The notes below the pieces were generated by a model. That model had not been told where the DNA came from. It worked only from the letters and a program-made list of their open reading frames with translations, and did no database searches. The position numbers were made by a program, and so were the translations under genes. From contig NZ_JACVON010000002.1 in the NCBI RefSeq assembly GCF_018882385.1, positions 1-64,000 of the forward strand: a stretch of 64,000 bases of DNA. The letters run 5' to 3'. The DNA comes from Polynucleobacter sp. 30F-ANTBAC (lineage in GTDB: Bacteria; Pseudomonadota; Gammaproteobacteria; Burkholderiales; Burkholderiaceae). Shown here in pieces: positions 1-13,512 of this stretch. Within the stretch, counting starts at the first letter, position 1; each line of letters opens with the position of its first letter.

Positions 1-473
<473 letters not shown>

Positions 474-510
474 CTTTTCAGCCTCAATTATTTGAATACT
501 AAATAAACTA

Positions 511-585
<75 letters not shown>

Positions 586-604
586 AAACTAATGCCACCA
601 TTAC

Positions 605-679
605 TGGAGCGGGTAGAGGGAGTCGAACCCTCGTCTCTAGCTTGGAAGGCTAGGGTAATAGCCGTTATACGACACCCGC
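605..679 (-). tRNA. tRNA-Gly (TCC)
   Basis: The acceptor stem GCGGGTG pairs with TACCCGC. The anticodon stem CTAGC/GCTAG encloses loop CTTCCAA (anticodon TCC). CCA is encoded at 605-607. It is the middle gene of the Tyr-Gly-Thr cluster. Confidence 0.95.
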
Positions 680-732
680 CAGGCACTTCACTTACCCACA
701 ACAAAACAACTTAATACAAACCACAAAACTAC

Positions 733-818
733 TGGTGGGGAGGGATGGATTCGAACCAACGTAGGCGTAAGCCAACAGATTTACAGTCTGCCCCCTTTAG
801 CCACTCGGGCACCTCCCC
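733..818 (-). tRNA. tRNA-Tyr (GTA)
   Basis: This is a class II tRNA of 86 nt with a long variable arm. The acceptor stem begins GGGGAGG, the anticodon arm CAGACTGTAAATCTG gives anticodon GTA, and CCA is encoded at 733-735. It is the first gene of the tRNA-tuf cluster, downstream of the rRNA operon terminator. Confidence 0.95.
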
Positions 819-889
819 GTGAACCGCATATTATTACTTAAATCAACAGCTTTTGTCAAACTAAGTGACAATAAAACATAAAAAATCTT

Positions 890-930
890 TGCAAAGCAAA
901 ACGCCCAGATCATACGATCTGGGCGTTTCT
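890..930 (-). terminator. Rho-independent terminator of the rRNA operon
   Basis: A perfect 11-bp stem, ACGCCCAGATC/GATCTGGGCGT (901-911 with 916-926), has a 4-nt loop and is followed on the minus strand by TTTTGCTTTG. It lies just after the 5S gene, so it ends the rrn transcript before the tRNA-tuf cluster. Confidence 0.88.
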
Positions 931-936
931 AAAAGG

Positions 937-1053
937 TGCCTGGCGATTACTTACTTTCACACGGGTAATCCGCACTATCATCAGCGTAGAGTCGTTTCAC
1001 GGTCCTGTTCGGGATGGGAAGGGGTGGTTCCAACTCGCTATTGTCACCAGGCA
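937..1053 (-). rRNA. rrf: 5S ribosomal RNA
   Basis: The 117-nt gene begins TGCCTGGTGAC and ends CGCCAGGCA on the minus strand, so the two ends pair as helix I. The inner part carries the usual 5S segments. It sits between the 23S gene and the terminator. Ends are good to a few bases. Confidence 0.93.
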
Positions 1054-1160
1054 TAGAGGGTAGGTTGTCTGTTTTTCAACAAACAACCAAATTCGAGTAA
1101 GCAATTGGGAGTGACCGATCAAAAACGGCACTACATATTCGCACAAAAGTGCTTGTTATA

Positions 1161-4032
<2,872 letters not shown>

Positions 4033-4210
4033 TATAACGAGCACCATTGGTACAAGTTATAAGTTCTTCTCTATTTACTACACTTGTTGCGATATGTTTG
4101 TGCCGTAATCCAAGTAAATCTAATTACTTGAAGAACTATTTGTTGTTGATTCAATCAACTACCCATGTATATTGAACTCTCAATAAATTCAATATACGCA
4201 TTGCTTACTC

Positions 4211-4226
4211 AAATTTTTAAAGAACA
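4211..4226 (-). promoter_or_regulatory. boxA-like antitermination site in the 16S-23S spacer
   Basis: The minus strand reads TGTTCTTTAAAAATTT. It resembles the boxA element that binds NusB-NusE in rRNA operons, and it lies between tRNA-Ala and 23S where a second boxA is usual. The rest of the spacer (about 4043-4284) shows nothing else recognisable. Confidence 0.6.
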
Positions 4227-4284
4227 GCCGATAAAGGCAAAGATAAACACACAACATGTGCTTGTCTTTGCCATCATAAGTAAT

Positions 4285-4360
4285 TGGTGGAGGATGACGG
4301 GATCGAACCGACGACCCCCTGCTTGCAAAGCAGGTGCTCTCCCAGCTGAGCTAATCCCCC
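4285..4360 (-). tRNA. tRNA-Ala (TGC)
   Basis: Spacer tRNA of the rRNA operon. The acceptor begins GGGGGAT, the anticodon stem CTGCT/AGCAG encloses loop TTTGCAA (anticodon TGC), and CCA is encoded at 4285-4287. Confidence 0.96.
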
Positions 4361-4396
4361 AGCTTAATACTTGTTGCTAGGCTTGCTACTGATCTG

Positions 4397-4473
4397 TGGT
4401 GGGTCTGGAAGGACTTGAACCTTCGACCCCCGCCTTATCAAGACGGTGCTCTAACCACCTGAGCTACAGACCC
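4397..4473 (-). tRNA. tRNA-Ile (GAT)
   Basis: Spacer tRNA directly after 16S. The acceptor is GGGTCTG/CAGACCC, the anticodon loop TTGATAA gives anticodon GAT, and CCA is encoded at 4397-4399. The order 16S-Ile-Ala-23S is the common proteobacterial one. Confidence 0.96.
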
Positions 4474-4530
4474 GCGGCATTTCTCTTATCAACCGATAAG
4501 TGTGGGCACTAAAAATCAACATCTTTTCTC

Positions 4531-6065
<1,535 letters not shown>

Positions 6066-6223
6066 TAATCACTGTTGAGGCATTGCTGCCTCGTCGCTCA
6101 CTCATTCAGAATCGACTCCAGTCTTACGACCGGAACCAAATTTACTGTTTTGTGAGTACTGCTTTTATATCTGTCCCGAAGGACTGGATGTCTTATCTCA
6201 GTACCCACATTTATCGGTTGACT

Positions 6224-6238
6224 ACTTTTTAAAGAAGG
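6224..6238 (-). promoter_or_regulatory. boxA-like site in the 16S leader
   Basis: The minus strand reads CTTCTTTAAAAAGT in the rRNA leader upstream of 16S, close to the boxA antitermination element and similar to the copy in the spacer. It probably loads the Nus antitermination complex. Confidence 0.5.
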
Positions 6239-6279
6239 CTGAAGTTGTTTCGTATTTCGAATCGCGTTCAGCAGAGAAA

Positions 6280-6350
6280 CGAGACTTTGCCTGAGTTCAA
6301 ACAACATGTCAACACCTTTGTGAGAAATATTTCAAATATTCCTCAAAATA
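6280..6350 (-). promoter_or_regulatory. Likely rRNA operon promoter with UP element
   Basis: The minus strand has a perfect -35 TTGACA (6312 down to 6307), directly preceded by an A/T-rich tract (about 6315-6350) that would serve as an UP element. The hexamer 17 nt downstream is CAAAGT, a poor -10, so the exact start is uncertain. The 6065-6494 gap otherwise holds the 16S leader and the promoter of the divergent acetyltransferase gene. Confidence 0.55.
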
Positions 6351-6494
6351 TTTTGTTATTTTCCGGTTATTTTTGATTAATTCGTTTAAAAACATATGGT
6401 TATTGATTTATTAGGGTAAACCCTAAATTTTTCTTTTTATTTTGGTTTTTGCGCGCTAGAATAGCTTGTGCACCGCAACAAATTAAGGCAATTG

Positions 6495-7124
6495 ATGTTT
6501 GAAATTACAAAATCATTTAACCCGCGAAGAGTTCTTATCAGAGAGCTTCACTCTGGGCATAAAGATAAGATTTATTTACACCTTTTGAGTTTATCTGCTG
6601 AAGATAGAACGCTGAGGTTTGGCATGCACACTAGTGATGCGGTGATCAATCAATACGTCAATTCAATCGACTTTGTTAATGACTCTATTTTTGGAGTGTT
6701 TGATAACGATTTAAATTTAATTGGTTATGCACACTTAGGTTACCCACTTTCTAACGCTGCAATTAATCGTACCGCTGAGTTTGGCGTTTCAGTGAGTAAA
6801 GAGGGTAGAGGTAAAGGCATTGGGTCTGCCTTATTTAAAAGAGCTGCGATTCATGCTCGGAACACAAACATCAAGGTGCTATACGTTCACTACCTCTCAC
6901 GTAATAAAGTCATGATGCACATTGCCAAAAAAGCAGGCATGTCTATTGAATTTTCTTATGGGGAGGCAGATGCTTACCTAACACTCCAACCGTCCTCTAA
7001 TACAAGCATTGTTGCAGAGGCAGTTCAAGCACAGGTAGCTGATATTGATTATGTGGTTAAAAGAAATTTGCGCAATTCAAAATCTTTTTTCTTAAATATT
7101 TGGATGCTTGCAACTAGCAAATAA
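6495..7124 (+). CDS. GNAT-family N-acetyltransferase
   Basis: Predicted cytoplasmic protein of 209 aa with one GNAT domain (about residues 15-155). The acetyl-CoA loop is visible as EGRGKGIGSALF after the beta-strand AEFGVSVS. The substrate cannot be told. The ATG at 6495 is preferred to the GTG at 6468: AAGG sits 8 nt before it, and a -10-like TAGAAT at 6457-6462 would put the RNA start near 6469. It is divergent from the rRNA operon and ends in a bidirectional terminator. The C-terminal 50 residues match no motif I know. Confidence 0.82.
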   Translation: MFEITKSFNPRRVLIRELHSGHKDKIYLHLLSLSAEDRTLRFGMHTSDAVINQYVNSIDFVNDSIFGVFDNDLNLIGYAHLGYPLSNAAINRTAEFGVSVSKEGRGKGIGSALFKRAAIHARNTNIKVLYVHYLSRNKVMMHIAKKAGMSIEFSYGEADAYLTLQPSSNTSIVAEAVQAQVADIDYVVKRNLRNSKSFFLNIWMLATSK

Positions 7125-7150
7125 AAAAGAGTTCCGAAGAACTCTTTTTT
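7123..7150. terminator. Bidirectional rho-independent terminator
   Basis: A perfect 12-bp stem, AAAAAAGAGTTC/GAACTCTTTTTT, with CGAA tetraloop lies between two convergent genes. The A-run and T-run arms allow it to work both ways. Confidence 0.9.
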
Positions 7151-7767
7151 TATTTCTGTCCATCGAGTCGGCGCCTATCTGCCTCAGAAATTAAATCAAA
7201 AAGTTTTGTTACTTGCTTAACGCCCGGTATTTCTCGAGCAATGTTAACGGCACGATTGGCCTCAGCATCAGTAACGATACCCATCAAATAAACTTTACTC
7301 GCTTCTGTAACAACTCGCATTGAATTAGATGGGACTCCCTGATTTGCAATGAATGAGCCTTTGATGCGCGTCGTTAAAAAGCCATCATTTGCTCGCGCTG
7401 ATAAACCACTCAGCGGAGCCGGCACAAGCTCATTGAAAACCTCTGTTACATTCTTCATTGCCTTTATGTGACGAGTCACCTCTACCTTTAACTCTTCTGT
7501 TCTGGTCTCACCGGTTAACAATACTTTTCGATTAAATACAGTGACATTGACATGAACGTTATCGCCATATTTTTTAATTAAGAAGCTTTCAGCCTCAAGC
7601 TGAATACCTCTATCAATTGCTTGAGTGCCAGGATTTCTCCTGTCAGCAATCACCATCGCACCACCAGCGACACCGCCCGCAATTAAAGGGAAGCACCCTG
7701 TTAAAGATATTGCGGCAACAGAAGCGCATAGCAAGCTGATAGTGCGACGTTTCAATTGTTTATTCAT
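7150..7767 (-). CDS. BON-domain lipoprotein (DolP/YraP-like)
   Basis: The 205-aa protein has a lipoprotein signal peptide ending in the lipobox LTGC (Cys about residue 25), so it should be lipid-anchored, probably at the outer membrane. Two BON domains follow (about residues 50-115 and 125-195), the architecture of E. coli DolP (YraP), which supports outer-membrane integrity. It lies 16 nt downstream of the diaA-like gene, as dolP follows diaA in E. coli, so the two are probably co-transcribed. The family is clear; equivalence to DolP is inferred from domains and context. Confidence 0.85.
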   Translation of the reverse strand: MNKQLKRRTISLLCASVAAISLTGCFPLIAGGVAGGAMVIADRRNPGTQAIDRGIQLEAESFLIKKYGDNVHVNVTVFNRKVLLTGETRTEELKVEVTRHIKAMKNVTEVFNELVPAPLSGLSARANDGFLTTRIKGSFIANQGVPSNSMRVVTEASKVYLMGIVTDAEANRAVNIAREIPGVKQVTKLFDLISEADRRRLDGQK

Positions 7768-7783
7768 TTTTATTTCTCACACC

Positions 7784-8386
7784 TTAATCTAAGATCAAAT
7801 GATCAACACCATCACATAAACAATGTAATAACAATAAGTGAGTTTCTTGAATGCGAGCCGTACGATCTGCAGGCACACATAAATTGACATCGCTGCCTTT
7901 TAATAACTGACCAATCTTGCCCCCATCTTTACCAGTGAGCGCAATGACTGACATACCCTTTTCATGGGCGGCATTAATCGCTGTAATAACATTTCCAGAA
8001 TTTCCGGATGTTGAAATGGCCAAAAGAACATCGCCTGGCTGACCTAGAGCTTTAACCTGTTTACTAAAAATAACTTCATAACTGTAATCATTGCCAATGG
8101 CAGTCATGATAGAACTGTCTGTTGTTAATGCAATTGCGGGCAGCTCTTGTCTTTCTCTCTCAAAACGGCCAACTAATTCGGCTGCGAAATGTTGTGCATC
8201 AGCAGCAGAGCCGCCGTTACCACAAGCCAAAACTTTTTTTCCAGAACTAAAAGTTTGGTGCAAAAGAGTAATTGCATCAACCACTTTTGAGGGCATCACC
8301 TCAAGAGCTTTTTGTTTTGTTGCAATACTGTCATTGAAGTGCCCAGCAACTCTTTGCGCTAATTTTGTTTTCATATCTGTGTTCAT
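7784..8386 (-). CDS. diaA: SIS-domain protein, DiaA-like (GmhA family)
   Basis: The 200-aa protein is a single SIS domain with the sugar-phosphate-binding segments [18 protein letters not shown] and [10 protein letters not shown]. coli DiaA, a DnaA-binding initiation factor, is 196 aa and lies next to dolP and rsmI, as here. GmhA (sedoheptulose-7-phosphate isomerase) is the close alternative, and sequence alone does not fully separate them. The frame extends upstream to 8554, but that would run into the divergent rsmI. The ATG at 8386, with AGGA 10 nt upstream, fits the family length. Confidence 0.8.
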   Translation of the reverse strand: MNTDMKTKLAQRVAGHFNDSIATKQKALEVMPSKVVDAITLLHQTFSSGKKVLACGNGGSAADAQHFAAELVGRFERERQELPAIALTTDSSIMTAIGNDYSYEVIFSKQVKALGQPGDVLLAISTSGNSGNVITAINAAHEKGMSVIALTGKDGGKIGQLLKGSDVNLCVPADRTARIQETHLLLLHCLCDGVDHLILD

Positions 8387-8483
8387 ATGTAGATTATCCT
8401 CCGAAGAGTATGTCATTAAGGCTATATTACGCTTTAATGAATCATTGATTAATTGGGTTATTTTGACCCAAATAAAGGCAGTT

Positions 8484-9368
8484 ATGGATTTTTTTAAATT
8501 TGCGTACAACCAAACGCTTCCTGCTGGCGCACTTTTTTTAGTGCCAACACCCATAGGAAACCTTGCTGATATAACAATTAGAGCGCTTTATATTCTTCAA
8601 CAAGTTGATGGCATTGCCTGCGAAGATAAAAGGCATAGTGGCACTCTTTTAAGCGCTTACGGCATATCTAAGCCTCTGTATGCAATTCATGACCACAATG
8701 AAATTTCCGCAAGCGCCTACATCATTGACAAGCTAAAACAAGGAGAGCGTTGGGCATACATCTCAGACGCCGGCACTCCTGGCATTTCCGATCCTGGAGC
8801 GCTCTTGGCAAATGAAGTTATGAAGGTAAATTTGTCAGTCATTCCATTGCCTGGAGCAAGTGCCATTACAACTGCGATTTCAGGTGCGGGCGACTTTCTC
8901 AGAAACTCTGAAGGGCAATTTCAATTTTTGGGATTTTTGCCAAGTAAAGCAACCCAACGTGAAGCGATTCTTAAAGAAGCTCTAAAAGCATCCGTATGCT
9001 CATTTTTCTATGAGGCACCCCATAGAGTTGAGGCTACATTAAAAGCAATTGCCACGCTCATTGGAAGCCAGCAACGCGTGATGATTGCCAAAGAGTTAAG
9101 CAAGATATTTGAAGAAATTACCATTATTCAAGGCGAAGATCTAAATAAATGGATTACCCAAGTGAAATCTTGGCAAGGAGAATTTGTTATTGGGCTTGAA
9201 GCGGCTCCCAAAAAAGATAAAGTGAGTGCCTTGGATGAGGTAACCCTCCAATGGGTGGAGGCACTTGGCGATGAAGTGGGGCACAAAGATCTATCCGACA
9301 TCATCGCTCGAATCACTGGCATGCCTAAAAAGGATGCTTACAAAGAGTTACTGGGCTTGAAGAAATAA
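8484..9368 (+). CDS. rsmI: 16S rRNA (cytidine(1402)-2'-O)-methyltransferase
   Basis: RsmI 2'-O-methylates C1402 in the decoding centre of 16S rRNA with SAM. The 294-aa protein has the tetrapyrrole-methylase fold. The family segments [35 protein letters not shown] and PLPGASA are all in order. The frame is open from 8091, but that part is antisense to the diaA-like gene. ATG 8484 with AAAGG just upstream matches the family N-terminus. It is divergent from diaA and ends at a strong terminator. Confidence 0.95.
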   Translation: MDFFKFAYNQTLPAGALFLVPTPIGNLADITIRALYILQQVDGIACEDKRHSGTLLSAYGISKPLYAIHDHNEISASAYIIDKLKQGERWAYISDAGTPGISDPGALLANEVMKVNLSVIPLPGASAITTAISGAGDFLRNSEGQFQFLGFLPSKATQREAILKEALKASVCSFFYEAPHRVEATLKAIATLIGSQQRVMIAKELSKIFEEITIIQGEDLNKWITQVKSWQGEFVIGLEAAPKKDKVSALDEVTLQWVEALGDEVGHKDLSDIIARITGMPKKDAYKELLGLKK

Positions 9369-9393
9369 AAACCCCGCTAATTGCGGGGTTTTT
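9367..9393. terminator. Bidirectional rho-independent terminator
   Basis: Stem AAAAACCCCGC/GCGGGGTTTTT (11 bp) with a 5-nt loop lies between convergent rsmI and the cytochrome c gene. It should stop transcription from both sides. Confidence 0.92.
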
Positions 9394-9407
9394 ATTGTTT
9401 GATGATT

Positions 9408-9926
9408 TTATTTTGCTTCTGCTTTTGCTTCAGCCTTTACTTCCGGTGCTTTTGGTTCAGGAAATTTACCACCTGCTGATGCCGCTAAATAAACTACTGC
9501 ACGACCCAACTCATAGTCAGAAATATCACTTGCGCTTGTGCCTCCGCGAGCTGGCATAGCACCCTTACCTTTAACTAAAGATGTCAACAAGCCATCATAG
9601 CCACGGCCCAATCGAGCACTCCAGCCGCCTGCATCACCGAACTTAGGGGCGCCAGCGGCACCAGAGGCATGGCATGAAGCGCACGCTTGCTTATAAATTT
9701 CTTCGCCCGTTTTGAATACTTTAGGACCAGAAGCGTCCTTAAAGTCCAACATGGCAACAGGCTTGATTAGATGATTTGCAGCCTCTGCATCAGCCCCCTT
9801 ATTTTTACCGCTTCCAACATAAACCATTAAAAAAGCAATAATTATTAGCGGTACAAAAAAGCTAGCAAAAACCATAACCACCAATTGTTTTGGTGATTTA
9901 ATCAAATTTCCGTGTTCTTCGCTCAT
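9408..9926 (-). CDS. Membrane-anchored c-type cytochrome (c5-like)
   Basis: The 172-aa protein has an N-terminal membrane helix (about residues 15-38) that anchors a periplasmic class I cytochrome domain. One haem site, CASCH, is followed by a likely Met ligand in GAMPARGG. The tail is rich in Ala, Glu and Lys (AEAKAEAK) and probably disordered. It should carry electrons in the periplasm; the partner oxidase is unknown. The ATG is preceded by AAAGGGAA. It is a single gene between rsmI (convergent) and tRNA-Arg (divergent). Confidence 0.88.
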   Translation of the reverse strand: MSEEHGNLIKSPKQLVVMVFASFFVPLIIIAFLMVYVGSGKNKGADAEAANHLIKPVAMLDFKDASGPKVFKTGEEIYKQACASCHASGAAGAPKFGDAGGWSARLGRGYDGLLTSLVKGKGAMPARGGTSASDISDYELGRAVVYLAASAGGKFPEPKAPEVKAEAKAEAK

Positions 9927-10002
9927 GACGTATTCCCTTTAAATATAGCTGGAAAGCATTATAGCGATGATAATCCCTCACAGCTTTACAATCTTCAAAA
10001 TT

Positions 10003-10077
10003 GCGACCGTAGTTCAATGGATAGAATTAGAGTTTCCGAAGCTCTCGATACAGGTTCGATTCCTGTCGGTCGCACCA
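10003..10077 (+). tRNA. tRNA-Arg (CCG)
   Basis: Cloverleaf with acceptor GCGACCG/CGGTCGC, anticodon stem AGAGT/GCTCT around loop TTCCGAA (anticodon CCG, reads CGG), T-loop TTCGATT and encoded CCA. Confidence 0.93.
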
Positions 10078-10173
10078 TGATCTAGCTCAAAAATTGCTCA
10101 CAGAGCAAACTCTTTTGCTCAAAAACCTTTAAAATGGTGCATCTTGTAATTCTGTCCTATTAAAAAGGCCACT

Positions 10174-11274
10174 ATGTCGCAAATAGAAATCGATATGAAT
10201 CAACCAATCCCAGTCGGCGAACCGATCCCTCATCGTAAGGTGATTCGTTCTTGGCTAACACCTCTGACAGAGCGAGTAGTCGTTAAAGCCATCCTTCTTC
10301 AAATATTGGATACAGCTATCCTAACGGCAGGCATTATTGGCACTGTCTACTTTGAGTCTATTTGGGCTAAATTGCTTTTAGCTATTTTTTCTGGCTTCAT
10401 GATTGGTCGAATTTTCATTCTTGGTCATGATGCATGCCATCAAAGTTTTACGCCTCATCGCTCCTTAAATAAGTTGCTAGGTCGTCTGGCGTTTTTGCCA
10501 TCACTCACACCTTACAGCCTTTGGGAAGTTGGACATAATGTTGTTCACCACGGACAAACTAACTTAAAAGGGTTTGATTTTGTTTGGGCGCCCCTATCAC
10601 TTGAGGAATACCAAAATCTACCTCTTGGCAAAAAAGTCCTTGAGCGCATCTATAGAAGTGGCTTTGGTCCTGCGGTTTATTACATGGTTGAAATTTGGTG
10701 GAACAAAATGTTTTTCCCAAGCAAAAAAGCTATGCCGGCGACACGCCCTGCCTTTTTATGGGACAACGTACTGGTTTCAGGTTTTGCAATTTTATGGATT
10801 GCAGCACTAGTAGTTGCTGCAACATATACAAATCAATCAATCCTGTTGTCTGTTGTAATGGGCTTTGTCATTCCTTTTATTTTTTGGAATGCCATGATTG
10901 GCTTTGTAGTCTATGTTCATCACACACATCCAAGCGTTTCTTGGTATTCAGATAAGTCTGAATGGTTAAGGGCTCAACCATTTGTATCAACTACGGTTCA
11001 TTTGGTTTTCCCGTTCAAATGGGGAGCGGCGATGCACCATATCATGGAGCATACAGCTCATCACGTTGATATGAGTGTTCCTCTCTACAAGTTAAAACAG
11101 GCTCAAAGTAAGCTTGAAGAAATGCTTCCAGGAAGAATTATTATTCAAAAATTCTCTTGGGCCTGGTACTTCAATACGGCTAAGCTTTGCAAACTTTATG
11201 ACACTCAAAAGAAATGCTGGCTTGATTTCAAGGGCAATAAAACAGCTGACTCAATCAAGATTGTGCTCAGTTAA
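10174..11274 (+). CDS. Membrane fatty acid desaturase
   Basis: The 366-aa integral membrane protein has the three histidine boxes of the di-iron desaturase family: HDACHQS, HNVVHHGQT and HTAHHVD. These lie between hydrophobic segments (about residues 35-80 and 190-245). It should insert a double bond into fatty acyl chains, so it probably tunes membrane fluidity; regiospecificity cannot be read from sequence. It stands alone with its own terminator. Between tRNA-Arg and this gene (10078-10173) I see no clear promoter. Confidence 0.9.
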   Translation: MSQIEIDMNQPIPVGEPIPHRKVIRSWLTPLTERVVVKAILLQILDTAILTAGIIGTVYFESIWAKLLLAIFSGFMIGRIFILGHDACHQSFTPHRSLNKLLGRLAFLPSLTPYSLWEVGHNVVHHGQTNLKGFDFVWAPLSLEEYQNLPLGKKVLERIYRSGFGPAVYYMVEIWWNKMFFPSKKAMPATRPAFLWDNVLVSGFAILWIAALVVAATYTNQSILLSVVMGFVIPFIFWNAMIGFVVYVHHTHPSVSWYSDKSEWLRAQPFVSTTVHLVFPFKWGAAMHHIMEHTAHHVDMSVPLYKLKQAQSKLEEMLPGRIIIQKFSWAWYFNTAKLCKLYDTQKKCWLDFKGNKTADSIKIVLS

Positions 11275-11281
11275 TTCGAAT

Positions 11282-11306
11282 AAAAAAGCGCCCGAAAGGG
11301 CGTTTT
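11282..11306 (+). terminator. Rho-independent terminator after the desaturase
   Basis: A GC-rich stem, CGCCC/GGGCG with GAAA tetraloop, is flanked by an A-run and a T-run just after the desaturase stop. Confidence 0.85.
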
Positions 11307-11353
11307 TCAAAAAGAAGTTAAAATAGCAGGCTAATACTTATAAAGATGTTCTT

Positions 11354-11536
11354 ATGACAACGCCGCCAACCACATTGGAAAGCAACACAAGAGTAATGAA
11401 GTTCTGCTCTTCGTGTAGCAGAGAGAAGCCCCTAGAAGGTGGCACTTGGATTCCAACAAGCAATCGTAAACAACGCTGGATTTGTGCGAGCTGTTTATAT
11501 AACAGAACTCACCGCACAGGCTCTGCTAAGGCTTAA
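11354..11536 (+). CDS. Small zinc-ribbon-like protein
   Basis: This 60-aa ORF carries two CxxC knuckles, CSSC and CASC, spaced about 26 residues apart, with basic residues around them (NRKQRW, RTHR). That suggests a single zinc-binding ribbon. No function can be given. The gene stands alone, and its stop overlaps the stop of the convergent hydrolase gene by 3 nt. The ribosome-binding site is weak. An internal ATG at 11396 would keep both knuckles and is an alternative start. The paired CxxC motifs argue that it is real. Confidence 0.6.
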   Translation: MTTPPTTLESNTRVMKFCSSCSREKPLEGGTWIPTSNRKQRWICASCLYNRTHRTGSAKA

Positions 11537-12180
11537 TTAGCACCATCTCCAACATACGGATTGTGCTGTCTCTCTTCCCCAAACGTTGAGTTCGGGCCGT
11601 GTCCAGGTATAAATGTGATGTCGTCTCCCAGAGGAAAAAGTTTCTCTCTAATTGAGCGAATCAAGTCTGCATGGTTGCCGCGTGGAAAGTCTGTTCGTCC
11701 AATTGACCCCGCAAAGAGGACATCTCCAACAACCGCTAAACGATCATCTGCACTATAAAAAATGACATGGCCAGGGGTATGCCCCGGACAGTGCTTGACT
11801 AGGAGCTGCACTGCCCCAACAGACACAGTGTCATTATCATTTAGCCATTGTTGTGGGGTAAACGCCTCTGCAGCACCAAAGCCAAAGCGCTGACTTTGAA
11901 GGGGTAGTTGGTCTAGCCAAAACTTTTCATCCTCATGCGGCCCAATGATCTCAACACCCAACCTCTGAGCAAGCTCAACAGCCCCTGCACAATGATCAAC
12001 GTGACCATGAGTTAACAATATTTTTTCTGCTTTAGCACCAGATGTTTCTAATGCCTCAAGAATTTTAGGTAAATCACCGCCAGGATCAACAATGGCCGCC
12101 TGGTTGGTCTTTTGGCAAATTAAGATAGAGCAGTTTTGCTCAAAAGGAGTTACTGGGACTAGGATCACTTTTAATGTCAT
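11533..12180 (-). CDS. Metallo-beta-lactamase-fold hydrolase (YcbL/glyoxalase II-like)
   Basis: The 215-aa cytoplasmic protein has the metal-binding motif THGHVDH (about residues 57-63) and downstream ligands in CPGHTPGH, VGDVLF and IPGHG. The domain is close to E. coli YcbL, a type II glyoxalase-like thioester hydrolase. The C-terminal domain of classical GloB is absent. The likely substrate is S-lactoylglutathione or a related thioester, by inference. It lies 29 nt downstream of the ammonium transporter gene. Confidence 0.85.
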   Translation of the reverse strand: MTLKVILVPVTPFEQNCSILICQKTNQAAIVDPGGDLPKILEALETSGAKAEKILLTHGHVDHCAGAVELAQRLGVEIIGPHEDEKFWLDQLPLQSQRFGFGAAEAFTPQQWLNDNDTVSVGAVQLLVKHCPGHTPGHVIFYSADDRLAVVGDVLFAGSIGRTDFPRGNHADLIRSIREKLFPLGDDITFIPGHGPNSTFGEERQHNPYVGDGAN

Positions 12181-12209
12181 AGCCCAGATTATCCTAAGAA
12201 TTTAATAAA

Positions 12210-13412
12210 TTACCAGCTTGATTCGCGATCTGGCGTTGCTGTAATTTTATGTATAGTCAAATCAGCGCCGTCAAACTCTTCTTCAGGGCTTAAGCGCAGC
12301 CCCATTAGCGTCTTTAGAAGTCCGTACACAATAAAACCTGCAACCAAAGCAATGACGACACCGGTACTGGTTCCAATCACTTGGGCTAAGAAGCTGACGC
12401 CCCCTAAGCCGCCCAACGCGGGCTGCCCAAAAATACCAGCACAAATACCGCCTAGCGCTCCACAAAGTCCATGTAATGGCCAAACGCCCAATACATCGTC
12501 AATTTTCCAGCGATTTTGAACCAAGGTAAACATCACTACAAAAAGAGCCCCCGCCAAACCGCCGACAACAAGGGCACCCATGGGGTGCATCAAATCAGAC
12601 CCAGCACACACAGCTACTAAACCAGCTAAAGGCCCGTTATAACTAAAACCAGGATCATTTTTACCTAATGCCCAAGCTACAATCGTTCCGCCAACCATTG
12701 CCATCAATGAGTTCATAGCAACCAAGCCACTCAATTTATCAACTGTTTGAGCACTCATCACATTAAAGCCAAACCAACCAACAGCTAAAACCCAAGCACC
12801 CAAGGCTAAAAAAGGAATATTCGATGGCGGGTGAGCTGAAATACGACCGTCTTTTGTATAGCGACCATGTCTTGCGCCCAACAATAAAACGGCGGGCAAA
12901 GCAATCCATCCACCAACTGCATGCACGACCACTGACCCTGCAAAATCATGGAACTCAAACCCTGTTAAACCTTTTATCCAGGCTTGGAAACCAAGTTGCT
13001 GATTCCAAACCATTCCCTCAAAAAATGGGTAGATAAAACCAACCAAAATAAATGTTGCGATCAGCTGTGGATTAAATTTTGCTCTTTCGGCAATACCGCC
13101 TGAAATAATGGCAGGGATAGCTGCTGCAAAAGTTAACAAAAAGAAAAATTTAACGAGCTCATAACCATTTTTCTGGGCTAGAACCTCAGCGCTGGCAAAG
13201 AAATTGACGCCGTAAGCAATACTGTAGCCAATAAAGAAATAGGCAATGGTTGAAACAGCAAAATCTAGCAGAATTTTAACCAATGCATTAACTTGGTTTT
13301 TCTTCCTGACTGTTCCAAGCTCTAAAAAAGCAAAGCCTGCGTGCATAGCGAGCACCATAATGGCGCCAGCCATGATGAATAAGGCATCGACGCCTGATTT
13401 AAAGTTATCCAT
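12210..13412 (-). CDS. amt: Ammonium transporter (Amt family)
   Basis: The 400-aa polytopic inner-membrane protein has about 11 hydrophobic segments. The twin histidines of the Amt pore are visible in VVVHAVGG and PLHGLCGAL, and the N-terminal segment MHAGFAFLELG is typical of Amt. It conducts ammonium/ammonia. The ATG at 13412 has GAGGAG 8 nt upstream and is preferred to 13427. No glnK gene is adjacent, though amt and glnK are often paired. An upstream dyad resembling an NtrC site suggests nitrogen control. Confidence 0.92.
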   Translation of the reverse strand: MDNFKSGVDALFIMAGAIMVLAMHAGFAFLELGTVRKKNQVNALVKILLDFAVSTIAYFFIGYSIAYGVNFFASAEVLAQKNGYELVKFFFLLTFAAAIPAIISGGIAERAKFNPQLIATFILVGFIYPFFEGMVWNQQLGFQAWIKGLTGFEFHDFAGSVVVHAVGGWIALPAVLLLGARHGRYTKDGRISAHPPSNIPFLALGAWVLAVGWFGFNVMSAQTVDKLSGLVAMNSLMAMVGGTIVAWALGKNDPGFSYNGPLAGLVAVCAGSDLMHPMGALVVGGLAGALFVVMFTLVQNRWKIDDVLGVWPLHGLCGALGGICAGIFGQPALGGLGGVSFLAQVIGTSTGVVIALVAGFIVYGLLKTLMGLRLSPEEEFDGADLTIHKITATPDRESSW

Positions 13413-13438
13413 AAACCAACTCCTCAAAGGGTTTTAGT

Positions 13439-13467
13439 AAAGTAGCATGATTATCTACGCACACCAA
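13439..13467 (-). promoter_or_regulatory. Putative promoter of the ammonium transporter gene
   Basis: On the minus strand TTGGTG and TACTTT are 17 nt apart, a moderate sigma-70-type match. The RNA start would be near 13432, about 20 nt upstream of the start codon. No good sigma-54 -24/-12 element was found. Confidence 0.4.
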
Positions 13468-13485
13468 GGGTGGCTAATCATGAAT

Positions 13486-13502
13486 TGCACCATTTTTGTG
13501 CA
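13486..13502. promoter_or_regulatory. NtrC-box-like dyad between amt and the gcv promoter
   Basis: TGCACCATTTTTGTGCA is a dyad with 5-bp arms that closely resembles NtrC-binding sites (known consensus close to TGCACC-N5-GGTGCA). Outer arms GCTAAT (13473-13478) and ATTAGC (13505-13510) extend the symmetry. It would be centred near -61 of the proposed amt start and ends 10 bp before the gcv -35. Confidence 0.5.
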
Positions 13503-13512
13503 CAATTAGCCT

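Noticed and set aside
6468..6494. GTG start of the acetyltransferase at 6468
   Set aside because: No ribosome-binding site, and it would lie at the likely RNA start given the -10-like TAGAAT at 6457-6462.
8091..8483. Upstream extension of the rsmI frame by 131 codons
   Set aside because: It is antisense to the conserved diaA-like gene, and RsmI proteins start near the ATG at 8484.
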